Below, in pieces: positions 1 to 10,264 of a stretch of 64,000 nt of DNA. This DNA comes from Ilex aquifolium (Eukaryota; Streptophyta; Magnoliopsida; Aquifoliales; Aquifoliaceae). The stretch covers positions 24,786,551 through 24,850,550 of the forward strand of contig OX637391.1 in NCBI GenBank assembly GCA_951799425.1, read 5' to 3'. Numbering within the stretch: the stretch's first letter is position 1; each line of letters opens with the position of its first letter. The notes beneath the pieces are model-generated. The model was not told where the DNA came from and ran no database searches. It was given only the letters and a program-made list of their open reading frames with translations. The position numbers and the translations under genes were made by a program.

Positions 1-1
1 T

Positions 2-338
2 TGTTGCATATGGGGAAGGGACGAACAAAACCAATTAGTCAGACAACCCTTAGGCCCCAACATAAACATCAACCAAGACCCACCCGAGGATCTGGGTGAT
101 AATTTTGAGAATGTCGGTCCAAATCCAAACGTTCAAGGGGGAGGGGGATTGCAACCACCTAGAATGCCCAACCCACGAGTGCAATTTCCTCCTCCTATGA
201 ATGAGGGGAATAACATTCCAATGGATCCTCCGGCAAGGTCTATGAGGGATTTCCTTCAACCAACTCGTAGCACCACACCCTCATGTGTCTTCCTCCCAGT
301 CCAAGCTCAGCTTTTCCAAGTTAAGCCAGGGATGTTGC
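2..338 (+). pseudogene. B gag, N-terminal fragment
   Basis: The frame is open from base 2 to 338, with proline- and asparagine-rich sequence followed by a stretch (about 239-300) that resembles the start of gag in elements A and C: an RDFLQPTR segment, then PSC. It ends abruptly where element A begins. Across A the frame resumes at 13980 with the segment LQLLPTFHG, the same order seen in A's and C's gag. The start codon is outside the window. Gag would form the virus-like particle. The fragment is not a gene by itself. Confidence 0.8.
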
Positions 339-2273
339 TGATTAGCACTTAAAATTAGCATTTTACTATGCCGTTTTAAGACTAATTGTACTTTGATGGA
401 GTTTAAGTGATGTCATTTCAGGCCCTAAACTGAACAAGGACCCAAGAACAACAAGTACCACACTTGGATGCAACACCAGCACATTAGAGCCCAAAATTGG
501 AGAAGCTTGGAGCACAGCCAGAACGTTCGAACGCTTTCTCACGGTTGAACGTCCACATTACACTGTAGCAGACTCAACTGCTAAGAGAAGGCGTGTTGCA
601 GTTAGGAAAGAAGACTGAAGCTCTGAAGCACTTGAGTGTCACGTTCGAACGCCAACTCACGTTCGAACGTGCACTTGAGTTGATTGAAGACCAGACTACT
701 GCATAGAGTTGGAACTGAACTTCACAGAAGACCAACAGACCACTCGAGTGAAAGGGTCAAAACACATCTGGCGTTCGAACGCCCTTAGTGCAAAAACAGA
801 AGAAACGTTCGAACGACAGTCAACGTTCGAAAGCCCTAAGTACAAAAACAGAAACAACGTTCGAACGCCAACTCACGTTCGAACGTTCTCCACAGACTGG
901 CAGCAGAGTGGTTGGCTTTTCACTTGGACTTGGGCGGCAAACACTATTCATTCACCTCCTCTTGTCTCCTCCTCTTGCCTATAAATACTCCCCTTGTTGG
1001 AGAGCTAACGAAGCGAAGTAGAAAAGTTGATGGAGGCTTAGACTCCCACTCACATTGTAGATTTAGCTTATTTTCTTTGTATGAAGTCTTTATCTTAGAG
1101 ATTAGTTTGGCTATAGTCCAACATCTCTTGCTTGTTATAAAAGTAGTTTTATGCTTATGCTTTCATTTTACATGCATAGAAGAGAGATAGTTCATCTTTT
1201 GGTTGAGAAAGCAACCCTCCAATTCTTGGTTGAGGAAGCCACCCTCCAAATGTGACTAGCTTTCTTCTACTTTTATTGTTCATGCATTTCACTTCCATTG
1301 TTTGAGCTTCTTTCTTTCTTAGAAGAGTGAAACTCTTCCACTTTTCTAGAGCTTTACCAAAGTCGTGAAGGGTGGAACGTGATTCACCCATTATTTGTTA
1401 AAGATTGGCTCCGTGTTTGTTGTTACTTTATCTTTTAAGTTCTCTACTTGGAGGGATGAGCATCACTCACTTTTCTAGCTTTACCCAAGCCATGAAGAGT
1501 GAGTAGTTTCTCATTCACTCTTTAGTAAGAGGAGAAGGGCATGTATAAGTTATCCGGGAATCATATTTGTGCATTGTTTTTATGCTTAACGTTTATTTCT
1601 TCTTGTTATTGGATGAGTGATTGCATCTAGCAAATCTAAGGTACTTTGTATAACTGTGGGCTCTTTCTATGACATGGATGACTCTTGCATAGAAAGACTC
1701 ATCAGTTCAAGGCAAGTACCCCGGCTAGATCCTCATGACTACCGTTCAATCCTCCCCCTTATTGTACTTCATTTAAAGAATGGAATATTAATATCATGAT
1801 TGGATGTCTTGTAGAAACACTTGCTTGTTTGTAGACGGGTTAAGTCTCGGCACAGGCAATTCTTGTAAACTTCTAGAAAGACATCGGAATCATGTTCTTA
1901 ATTCTCACAATCCATCTTTATCTTTCGATTAACTTGCTGTTGACATGGGAGTTAATTGAGTTATCAAGCACAATTATGACAAACCAGATAACTAACTACA
2001 TGTCCAGATCCTTGCACTAAAGAGTGACTCTTTTTAATTAGCACTTATCTCCTGTTTTGTTAAGAAAATCCTCTGGGAAAGAATCTTATATTATGTCCAG
2101 GAAAACTCATATCTCACAACAAATCTCAAGGGTTACAATCAATAGGTCTCTACCAGTACTTACCTCAGAAATATCAACAAAATTTCCCTGTGGATTCGAC
2201 TCCGGACTCAAACCGGATTATTACAACAGCTTGACCGCCTGCACTTGGGTGTACACATTTCGGATCAAGAACA
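339..2273 (+). repeat. 5' LTR of element A
   Basis: The LTR is 1935 bp, TG...CA. It matches 12033-13979 along its length. It holds a palindrome array (524-885), a TATA box (980-987), a CT-rich leader and a 60-codon open frame (1617-1799) also present in the other LTRs of the family. The end is fixed by the target duplication seen after the 3' copy. Confidence 0.95.
524..988 (+). promoter_or_regulatory. LTR promoter of A: TTCGAA palindrome array plus TATA box
   Basis: Copies of the 10-bp palindrome CGTTCGAACG lie at 524, 642, 660, 772, 806, 858 and 876, with a one-base variant pair (CGTTCGAAAG) at 824. Paired copies are separated by 8 bp (18 bp centre to centre). About 95 bp downstream of the last copy is TATAAATA (980-987). 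Each full palindrome holds three CpGs. The binding factor is unknown. A promoter role is inferred from position upstream of the TATA box in a U3-like region. Confidence 0.7.
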
Positions 2274-2279
2274 AGTTTT

Positions 2280-2297
2280 TGCCGCCGTTGTCGGGGA
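2280..2297 (+). other. Primer binding site of A (tRNA-Asp type)
   Basis: Six bases after the 5' LTR lies TGCCGCCGTTGTCGGGGA. It matches the complement of the plant tRNA-Asp 3' end (TGGCGCCGTTGCCGGGGA) at 16 of 18 positions. This tRNA is the one reported for Athila elements. Confidence 0.85.
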
Positions 2298-2392
2298 ACC
2301 TTTAAAAGGTGTTTTAAGGTGAAAGGTAAAAAGACCTTCAACGTTGTGTATATTCTTTGGTTTACTGTAAATAACTTTGTTTTATTTTCTTT

Positions 2393-5300
2393 ATGACTGA
2401 GGGCACTCCTCGCTTCCAAAATTTGCCGGAAGAATCGTGTGAGTCCATGAATCAGCCTGAACCAAATTCACCTAGATTAGTAGCAGACTCTTGTGAGGGT
2501 AGTATGGCAAATAATGAAAGAAATGGAGAAGTCCCTATGAGAGAGGAGGAGGTCCCTAACATCCGAACTTTGCGGGATTACTTAAATCCCACACGAAACA
2601 GTGTCCCCTCTTGTTTTATTTTTCCTGAAAATGCTCCCATCTTTACTGTAAAGCTGGGGACAGTGCAGTTATTGTCCGTGTTTCATGGATTGGATGCAGA
2701 AAATCCATATCTGCATATAAAAGATTTTGAGGAAGTGTGTGGAACATTTCAAGACAATTCTGAATTGGCCAAGATGAAACTGTTTTCTTTCTCCTTGAGG
2801 GATAGAGCCAAACAATGGTTAAATTCTTTAAAAGCTTTTTCAATACCCAACTGGAAAGCATTACAAAATGAATTTTTTAGAAATTTTTTTCCTCTACACC
2901 GCACAAATGCACCGAAAAGGCAAATCATGAATTTTGCGGTTAAAGAAGGAGAAACTATTTATCAAAGTTGGGAGAGATTCAAAGATCTGCTTCAATCCTG
3001 CCCACATCATGCTTTTGAAAATTGGACTTTGGTAGGATTTTTCTATGACTCCTTACCCTCTAGACTACGTCAGTTTGTCGAAATGATGGCCCAAGGAGAA
3101 TTCATGGGAAAAAGTCCGGAGGAGGCATTCAATTTTTTCGACACCATATCTAACAGTTCTCAGATGTGGGACTCAGCCTCCCCTACCACTGTAGAAGCCA
3201 GACCATCTACTTCCCAAGGAGGAAAATATGTCTTGAGAGAGGATGATGACTTGAGAGCAAAAATGTCCACATTGTCTCGAAAGCTTGAAGCTTTTGAGAT
3301 GAAGAAAGTCCATCAAGTTGATGTTAGCCCTTCCACCGAGCAAGTGGGTGGAATCTGTGCGCTAACAGGACACCATACTGGGGAGTGTCCCACCATCCCA
3401 GCATTCAAAGAAGTCTTGTTGGAACAAACACATGCAGTTTCCAACTTCAACAAGCCCTACTCCAACCCATATTCTGAAACATACAATCCAGGGTGGCGAA
3501 ACCACCCTAACTTCAGTTGGAAGAACACACAACCAATACCCATGAACCAACAACAAGGGTCATACCCACCACCCCAAGGACCTCCTGCATATCAACCATA
3601 TCAACCACCACAAAAGAGGAACCTTGAGGACACACTGAATCAGTTCATGCAAAGCCAAATGAATTATAACAATAATTCCACACAGGCTTTCACTGATTTC
3701 AAAACCCAGACCACTCAATCTTTTGAGGATCTTAAAAGCCACATCCAAAAGTTGACTTAATCCATGGTCATACACGAAAAGGGCAAGTTTCCTGCCCAAC
3801 CAAAGCAACCACAAGGCCAATTCCATGTAGGGAACCCTTCAACAACAGGAAACACCCAAGACCAAGTTGTCACGACACTAAGAAGTGGCAAGGTGATTGA
3901 CAAGACAATCAGAGACATACTCATTCCCAAGCCAAGACCTGAGTCAAGCCCAGCCAATCCATCATCTGAACCTGAACCAATTGAGACTGAACTTGAGAAA
4001 GACCCTGAGCCTGTGATTGAACAAGAGCCAGAACCTTCTGAGAAAAGGGAACCTTCGTATCCCATTCCGGCTCCGTTTCCTCATCGACTCAAAACCAAAC
4101 AGAAAGTGAAAAATCAGCCTAAAATTTATGAGCTTTCTAAGCAAGTAAATATCAACATCCCACTTCTGGATGCAATCAAACAAGTTCCGTCTTATGCCAA
4201 GTTTCTAAAAGACTTGTGCACAGTCAAGAGAAGCCAGAATGTCCAAAAGAGAGCTTTCCTAACGGAACAAGCTAGTGCTCTTCTTCAACATAAAACCCTT
4301 CCAAAATACAAAGACCCAGGGTGTCCGACTGTCTCATGTATCATTGAGAACTTCAGGATTGAACAAGCTTTGTTAGACCTTGGAGCCAACGTTAATTTGC
4401 TACCCTACTCTGTCTATCAGCAGTTGGGTTTGGGTGAACTTAAACCCACTTGTATCACACTCCAGTTGGTCGACAGATCTGTCAAAACCCCCAGAGGGAT
4501 TGTTGAAGATGTGCTTGTCCAAGTAGATAGTTTTGTCTTCCCTGTTGACTTCATTGTTCTGGATACTCAACCAGCAATAAATTCGGAGAACCAAATTCCC
4601 GTCATTCTTGGTCGGCCATTCCTAGCAACTTCCAATGCCTTAATCAATTGCAGGAATGGAGTCATGAAATTAACTTTTGGGAATATGACTCTCGAACTGA
4701 ACATTTTCAATATTGCTAAACATCCAGGAGAAGAAAAGGAAGAAAGGGAAGTAAACTCCATAGAATCTTTGATACAGGAACATCTGGATGATACATTCTG
4801 TGAGGATCCTACTGAATCATCTCTGTTAGAACTCATCTCATCAGAAACAACAGATGATGACCCAAATCCACCAAGTGGCCCTACTCATACTGTTGAGACA
4901 TGGGCACCCAAATTTGAAGAAATTTCACCGAGTGACACAAAGCCAGTCTCATCAAGTGTTAGCCCACCAAAGCCTGAATTGAAACCTCTCCCATCTGACC
5001 TCAAATATGCATTTTTAGGAGAGAATGAGTCATACCCAGTGGTAATTTCATCTAAACTCACAGACTTACAAGAGTCTAAACTGATTGAAGTTCTTCGAAG
5101 TCATAAAAGCACCATCGGATGGACCATCGCTGACTTGAAAGGTATAAGCCCGTTAATCTGCAATCATGCCATATACCTTGAAGAGGATTCAAAACCCTCT
5201 CGTCAAATGCAGCGATGACTAAACCCTCACATGAAGGAAGTTGTGAGAATTGAGGTACTCAAACTCTTAGATGCAGGGATAATCTTCCCTATCTCAGATA

Positions 5301-7952
5301 GTAAATGGGTTAGTCCAACCCAAGTTGTGCCAAAAAAATCTGGGGTCACAGTGGTCAAAAATAATGCAAATGAACTAGTACCAACTCGAGTCGTCACAGG
5401 ATGACGAATGTGCATTGATTATCGAAAACTCAATTTGGTCACTAGAAAAGATCATTTTCCTCTCCCATTTCTTGACCAAGTCCTAGAGAGAATTGTAGGC
5501 CATGCATTTTATTATTTTTTTTAGATGGGTATTCAGGGTATAACCAAATTGAGATAGCCCTAGATGATCAAGAGAAAACAACCTTCACATGCCCCTTTGG
5601 CTCTTTTGCATTCAAAAGGATGTCATTTGGACTTTGTAACGCTCCTGCAACATTCCAAAGATGTATGCTAAGCTTGTTTAGTGATATGGTTGAAAATTTT
5701 TTGGAAGTATTCATGGATGACTTCTCTTTCTATGGTGATTCCTTCGATTTGTGTTTAACCAATCTGGAGAAAGTACTGATCAGATGTAAGGAAGCCAACC
5801 TAGTGCTCAATTGGGAAAAATGCCATTTTATGGTAACACATGGCATTGTCCTTGGTCACATTGTGTCGTCTGAAGGCATGAAAGTTGACAAGGCAAAAAT
5901 AGATCTGATTGGAAATTTGCCTGCCCCTAAGACTGTAAAGGATGTTCGATCATTCCTAAGACATGCAGGTTTCTACAGGAGATTCATAAAAGATTTCAGT
6001 ACCATAGCAAAACCCATGTTTCACCTCCTAAGTCAGGATGTAATCTTTGATTGGAATGAAGCATGCCAAAAAGCCTTTGACAAGCTAAAAGACATGTTAA
6101 TTTCTGCACCAATAATGCAACCCCCTGACTGGAATCTTCCCTTTGAACTAATGTGTGATGCAAGTGATTTTGCTGTAGGTGCTGTATTGGGACAAAGAAA
6201 AGATAAGAAACCCCATGTGATTTACTATGCAAGCAAAACTTTGAATGATGTTCAAATGAATTATTCAACAACTGAGAAAGAATTGATTGCTGTAGTTTTT
6301 GCACGGGAAAAATTCCGTTCTTATCTTGTTGGTTCTTCTGTTACTGTATTCACTGACCATGCAGCCCTAAAATTTTTGCTCACAAAGAAGCACGTCAAAC
6401 TAAGACTCTTGAGATGGATACTTTTGCTCCAAGAGTTTGATCTTGTCATCAAGGACAAGAAATGTGTCGAGAATGTGGTGGCAGATCATCTGTCCAGACT
6501 AACCTATGAATTTCATGAGGATGGACTGCCAATCAATGAGAAATTCCCTGATGAACAACTGTTCATGATTGATAGGACACCATGGTATGCAGACATTGCT
6601 AACTTTCTTGCTGCTGGTACACTCCCTCCATCCTTTACCATGTTGGACAAAAAGAAATTTCTGAGGGAGGTTCGTAACTTCTTTTGGGAGGATCCTTACG
6701 TATTCAAGTACTGTAAAGATCAAATCATAAGACGTTGCATCCCTGCTCATGAAAGTAGCCAGGTAATAACATTTTGTCATTCTGAAGCATGCGGTGGCCA
6801 CTTTTCATCAAGAAAAACAGCTGCAAAAATATTGCAGTGTGGATTTTACTGGCCTACACTTTTCAAAGATGTCCATGCCTTTTGTTTAACTTGTGATAGG
6901 TGTCAAAGGTTGGGAAACATTTCTAAAAGAAATATGATGCCCTTAAACCCCATTCTGGTAATTAAAATTTTTGACTGTTGGGGCATCGATTTTATGGGAC
7001 CATTTCCCCCTTCCTTTGGCTATCTGTACATTTTAGTGGCTGTAGACTATGTGTCCAAATGGGTTGAAGCAATTCCATGCCGAAACAATGATCACAAAAC
7101 AGTGATCAAATTTTTGAAATAAAATATTTTGTCCCGGTTTGGAATTCCGAAATCAATCATAAGCGATGGGGGTGCTCATTTTTGCAATCGTCCTTTCTAG
7201 AATTTAATGAAAAAATACTTGATTTTTCACAAAATTGCAACCCCTTATCACCCACAGACCAGTGGACAAGCTGAGTTAGCTAATCGGGAGATCAAATTAA
7301 TTTTGGAAAAAATGGTGAATCCAGATCGCAAAGATTGGTCGTTAAGACTAAATGATGCGCTCTGGGCATACCGTACTACTTTTAAAACAATTTTAGGCAT
7401 GTCTCCTTATCGATTAGTCTATGGAAAGCCATGTCACTTGCTTGTGGAATTGGAACATAGGGCATACTGGCCATTAAAGCAATGAATTTTGACTTGGACA
7501 AGGCTGGGCTAGCAAGGAAACTTCAGATAAATGAATTGGAGGAATTGAGAAATGAAGCATATGAAAATGCTAAGATTGCTAAAATCAGGATGAAAATTCT
7601 TCATGACAAACACATTGTGCAGAAATCTTTTGAGCCGTCTCAAAAAGTCTTGCTATTTAATTCAAGACTCCGCCTCTTTCCTGGTAAGTTGAAATCAAGA
7701 TGGACTGGGCCTTACATTGTCAAAAAGGTGTTTGAACATGGAGCAGTTGAAGTGGAAAACCTAGCAAACGGTAATAGTTTTACTGTTAATGGTCAGCGGT
7801 TAAAACCATTTTTGGAGGATGTTGTTAAAAATGTGGAAACCATTCTTTTAATGGAACCAGAGTACTCCACCGAAATTCGTGTCTGCCGACACTCCAGTGG
7901 ATCGGGTCAGGAAAAATCTACTCCAACTCGACCCACTGGGGCGCCTTTATAA
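2393..7952 (+). pseudogene. Gag-pol polyprotein of element A, inactivated
   Basis: The order is gag (from 2393), a protease with a DLGA active site near 4378, reverse transcriptase with FMDD at 5710-5721, RNase H (segment MCDASD near 6151), and integrase with a HHCC finger near 6780-6910 and the D-D-E core. Relative to C it is broken by stops at 3758 (CAA to TAA), 5216 (CGA to TGA), 5402 (TGG to TGA), 7120 and 7198, by a 2-bp insertion in a T run near 5511-5522 and by a 1-bp loss near 7470. The gag part up to 3757 is open for 455 codons. These breaks rule out a complete polyprotein, so A could move only with proteins from another copy. Confidence 0.93.
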
Positions 7953-8334
7953 GGCACCCACTTTTTCTCCCAGCCGCGGCAGTTGCCCCCCCCCCCCCCC
8001 CCCCAATTTCTTCTTCTTCTTCTTTTTCTTTTTCTTCTTTTTCTTTTCTTCTTCTTCCTTCTGTTCGTCTTCGAGTTCTCTGTTATCCGAGAAACCACCC
8101 ATGACCACACTCCACAAACACGATATTTTGCTTCATGTTTTGTATTTTAATCTTATATTTGCTCATGGGCATTCTTCTTTTATTCGCACTCACACATAAG
8201 GATTTTCAGCCTACCCAAAATTCAGATTTGTGCACAGATGAGTAATTTTTTTGTTTTTATTTGTAAGTCTCAGCGGGTGAACAAATCTCTACCATTCAAC
8301 TTCGTCTCCACAATCCATGAACCGGTAAATTCGA
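7953..8334 (+). other. Post-pol noncoding spacer of A with C19 homopolymer
   Basis: After the pol stop comes a run of 19 C (7986-8004), then a TTC/TTTTC-rich tract to about 8065 and an AT-rich stretch. C has the same layout with 12 C (34302-34313). I see no coding capacity; a proline/phenylalanine-rich open frame here only reflects the simple repeats. Confidence 0.7.
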
Positions 8335-8376
8335 AACATTGGGGACAATGTTCAGTTTAGGTTGGGGGGTATGATC
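8335..8376 (+). promoter_or_regulatory. Conserved hairpin and internal polypurine-like tract (A)
   Basis: AACATTG-GGGA-CAATGTT (8335-8352) forms a 7-bp stem with a 4-base loop. Nine bases on is GGTTGGGGGGTATGAT (8361-8376), almost the same as the true polypurine tract and LTR start at 12021-12036. C and B keep both parts at the same place after pol. It could prime extra plus-strand synthesis or act in RNA; neither is shown. Confidence 0.6.
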
Positions 8377-8557
8377 AGTTCATCAGTTCATTAGTTCATA
8401 TTTTCGTAAATTTTTAAAATTTTTTATATTGTCGTTGTTGATCATGCTTGAACATTGATTGTATAAATTGCTGATTATGCTTATGAATCAGCTTCAATCG
8501 TCTTTGTGACTGGCAGACGTTAAAGAATGAGATAGTGAGTCTTAAAACTTAGCAATC

Positions 8558-8794
8558 ATGGATGTAAAACTTTTTTGGTTTAGCCTAGGAGTTCTACGTA
8601 CTTTTCCATCTGATGTACATACTATGATCATGAGAAAAGCAAGATTAGTAAGGAAGGCTGAAATCCAAGAAAAACAAGCGAAACCCCTCTGTGGCAGAAG
8701 CAGCTTTGCCAAACGCCGTCGTGCCAAAAGGCTTGGTGCCTGTAAACAGTGTGGCAGAGTGTTTCACGAAAAAAAGGTACAACCAGTGTTCTGA
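8558..8794 (+). CDS. Small basic zinc-finger-like ORF (frame 1), carlavirus CRP-like N-terminal half, element A
   Basis: The ORF has 78 codons and a favourable start context (A at -3, G at +4). Residues 46-61 read CGRSSFAKRRRAKRLG, followed by C-x2-C (residues 62 and 65) and GR. This basic patch before a zinc-binding pair is typical of the cysteine-rich nucleic-acid-binding proteins of carlaviruses and related Betaflexiviridae (Pfam Carla_C4, PF01623), several of which suppress RNA silencing. Copy C has the same ORF at 34863-35099. In 8691-8756 the three A/C differences are silent in this frame and change residues in the overlapping one. The downstream half of the family pattern lies in the next ORF, in the +1 frame. 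Homology is my reading by eye; function in the element is unknown. Confidence 0.6.
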   Translation: MDVKLFWFSLGVLRTFPSDVHTMIMRKARLVRKAEIQEKQAKPLCGRSSFAKRRRAKRLGACKQCGRVFHEKKVQPVF

Positions 8795-8969
8795 ACCAAT
8801 TTCTGGTCGCGCACTTGATCGATTAGACTGGATAGTGAATGGGCTGAGTAAGGATTACCCTGATACGTCATGCTATTCCGGTACTTTGCTTAACCGGTTT
8901 GTGAGAGAGGAAGTTGGGAGAGTTACTGGTTGTCCATTCTACACAGACACAGAGGGAGACTCAGATTAG
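8691..8969 (+). CDS. Overlapping small ORF (frame 2), carlavirus CRP-like C-terminal half, element A
   Basis: The ORF has 92 codons, overlaps the previous ORF by 104 nt in the +1 frame, and is conserved at 34996-35274. Its first 24 or so residues only shadow the basic motif. From residue 25 (FTKKR, then NQC, then a P-I-S segment and a W-I-V-N-G segment) it resembles the downstream part of carlavirus-type cysteine-rich proteins. One expected cysteine is a tyrosine in both copies. Both A and C carry the same frame break, so it predates their split or is bypassed in expression. The start codon is uncertain; this half may never be translated alone. Confidence 0.5.
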   Translation: MAEAALPNAVVPKGLVPVNSVAECFTKKRYNQCSEPISGRALDRLDWIVNGLSKDYPDTSCYSGTLLNRFVREEVGRVTGCPFYTDTEGDSD

Positions 8970-9239
8970 ATAATTTTCTGTAGGAAATGTGTACTTTTGT
9001 TGGGGGAGTGAAAGCCAAAGGTCAGAATTTGTTGTAAAAAGTGTAAAAATCTTTTTGTATAAATTCTTTTGACTGAAATGAAAATATGGGCCGAGTAAGG
9101 AATGCCCCAGAATACCAACCTGAAGCGTGGGTAGGGGCTTATCCTGAGACGACATAGGTTTTTGATTTAAAATTATGTGTTTAGCCTTCTTAGATTGTGT
9201 ACAGTGTAGTGAAGAATTGTTTTGATTTTTTTGATTCAA
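8970..9239 (+). other. Spacer between small ORFs and env promoter (A)
   Basis: The spacer is T-rich and has no open frame that I would defend. It matches 35275-35542 in C closely, so it is an inherited part of the element. Confidence 0.5.
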
Positions 9240-9509
9240 CGTTCGAACGCCATTTTACGTTTGAACGTCAGCTGCTTACAGTACTCAGCCTCTGATGAAG
9301 CTTCTGATGAAACATAAAAGTATTGGGATCTCTATCTGTTCGAACGCCAATAGACCGTTCAAATGAGATTAATGTTCGAACGCGAATAGAACGTTCGAAC
9401 GTTAGATGCTTACAGTACTTTGGCCTCTGACAGAAACTCAAAAGTACTGAGAGCTCACCACGTTCGAACGCCAAATCACGTTCGAACATTACGACTCAGG
9501 CTATAAAAG
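9240..9509 (+). promoter_or_regulatory. Second TTCGAA palindrome array with TATA box, upstream of env-like ORF (A)
   Basis: The palindrome family of the LTR recurs at 9240, 9258, 9337, 9356 (decayed), 9373, 9392, 9461 and 9479, in pairs with 8- or 9-bp spacers. It is followed by TATAAAAG at 9502-9509 and a leader of about 200 nt before the env-like ATG at 9719. The same design is in C (35543-35863). The likely role is an internal promoter for the env-like ORF, using the same factor as the LTR. This is inferred from the shared motif, not shown. Confidence 0.65.
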
Positions 9510-9718
9510 CCTGGTTCGTCTTCTTCATTTCAAAACCCTCCAAAACCTCTGAAAACCCGAAAAACCCTTGGAGACTCTTCACTACCCAGACCCCAAAACC
9601 CCAACCATTCTCCATTTTCACCAAAAATCAACCCTCCCAAGACATTTTCCACTTCAAGAAGATCCATTTTCACAAAGAAATCAAAGATTTCGAAACCCTC
9701 CAACTCAAAAATCGAAAA

Positions 9719-10264
9719 ATGCCAAGAGTCAAGCTTCCTGCCAAGAGGAACCCAAACACCCAAGAGCCTAATTTTGTCGAAGAAGTGGTGGAGGTGAGAG
9801 AAGGAATGCCACCACTCACAAGGAGATACGACAAGAATCGATTCCCCACAGCTCTGAAAGCTGACAGGTATGAAAATTTCTACCAAAACAAAGCCATTGT
9901 TTGTGAAAGAGATGTGATTTTGGCTGATTTTACGGAGTTGGGGATCTTTGTGGAGATGGAGAGGAGGGGGTGGTTGTTTTATTTGAGGAACGGCGGTGAG
10001 GCCATAGTCGACTTGGTGCGGGAGTTTTACTCCAACGCCGAGATCATCGACAGGGAAATTCGAACATATGTAAGGGGAGTCCATGTGGACGTTGATAAAA
10101 ATTATATTTGGGGGGTAAGGCAAGAAGTGCCTCGGGTTCCAAATCCCGCTTATCCCCCAAGGAAGAATGTGGTGATGAATGAAGTGGGGAAGGAACTGAC
10201 TGGAGTACCCAATTTTGTGTGTTTATTGCGTCTTTTTATAAGTTTCTTCTTTGGTAGTTGTTAA
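9719..10264 (+). pseudogene. Env-like ORF of element A, shortened by internal deletion
   Basis: The remnant has 181 codons. It matches the env-like protein of C up to residue ~160 (segment ELTGVPNF), then jumps to a hydrophobic tail (CLLRLFISFFFGSC) that corresponds to the region near 37050 in C; about 0.5 kb is missing. The family is the Athila env-like or plant transposon-protein group (PF20167-like). Despite the name, a membrane-fusion role has never been proven for plant elements. The start is the ATG in AAAAATGCC after an A-rich leader, as in C. Confidence 0.8.

Noticed and set aside
524-885. TTCGAA palindromes considered as heat-shock elements
   Set aside because: The GAA and TTC blocks are not spaced as in nGAAnnTTCn, so the standard element is not present.
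7907-8110. Minus-strand glycine/arginine-rich open frame
   Set aside because: It only reflects the C run and CTT repeats after pol.
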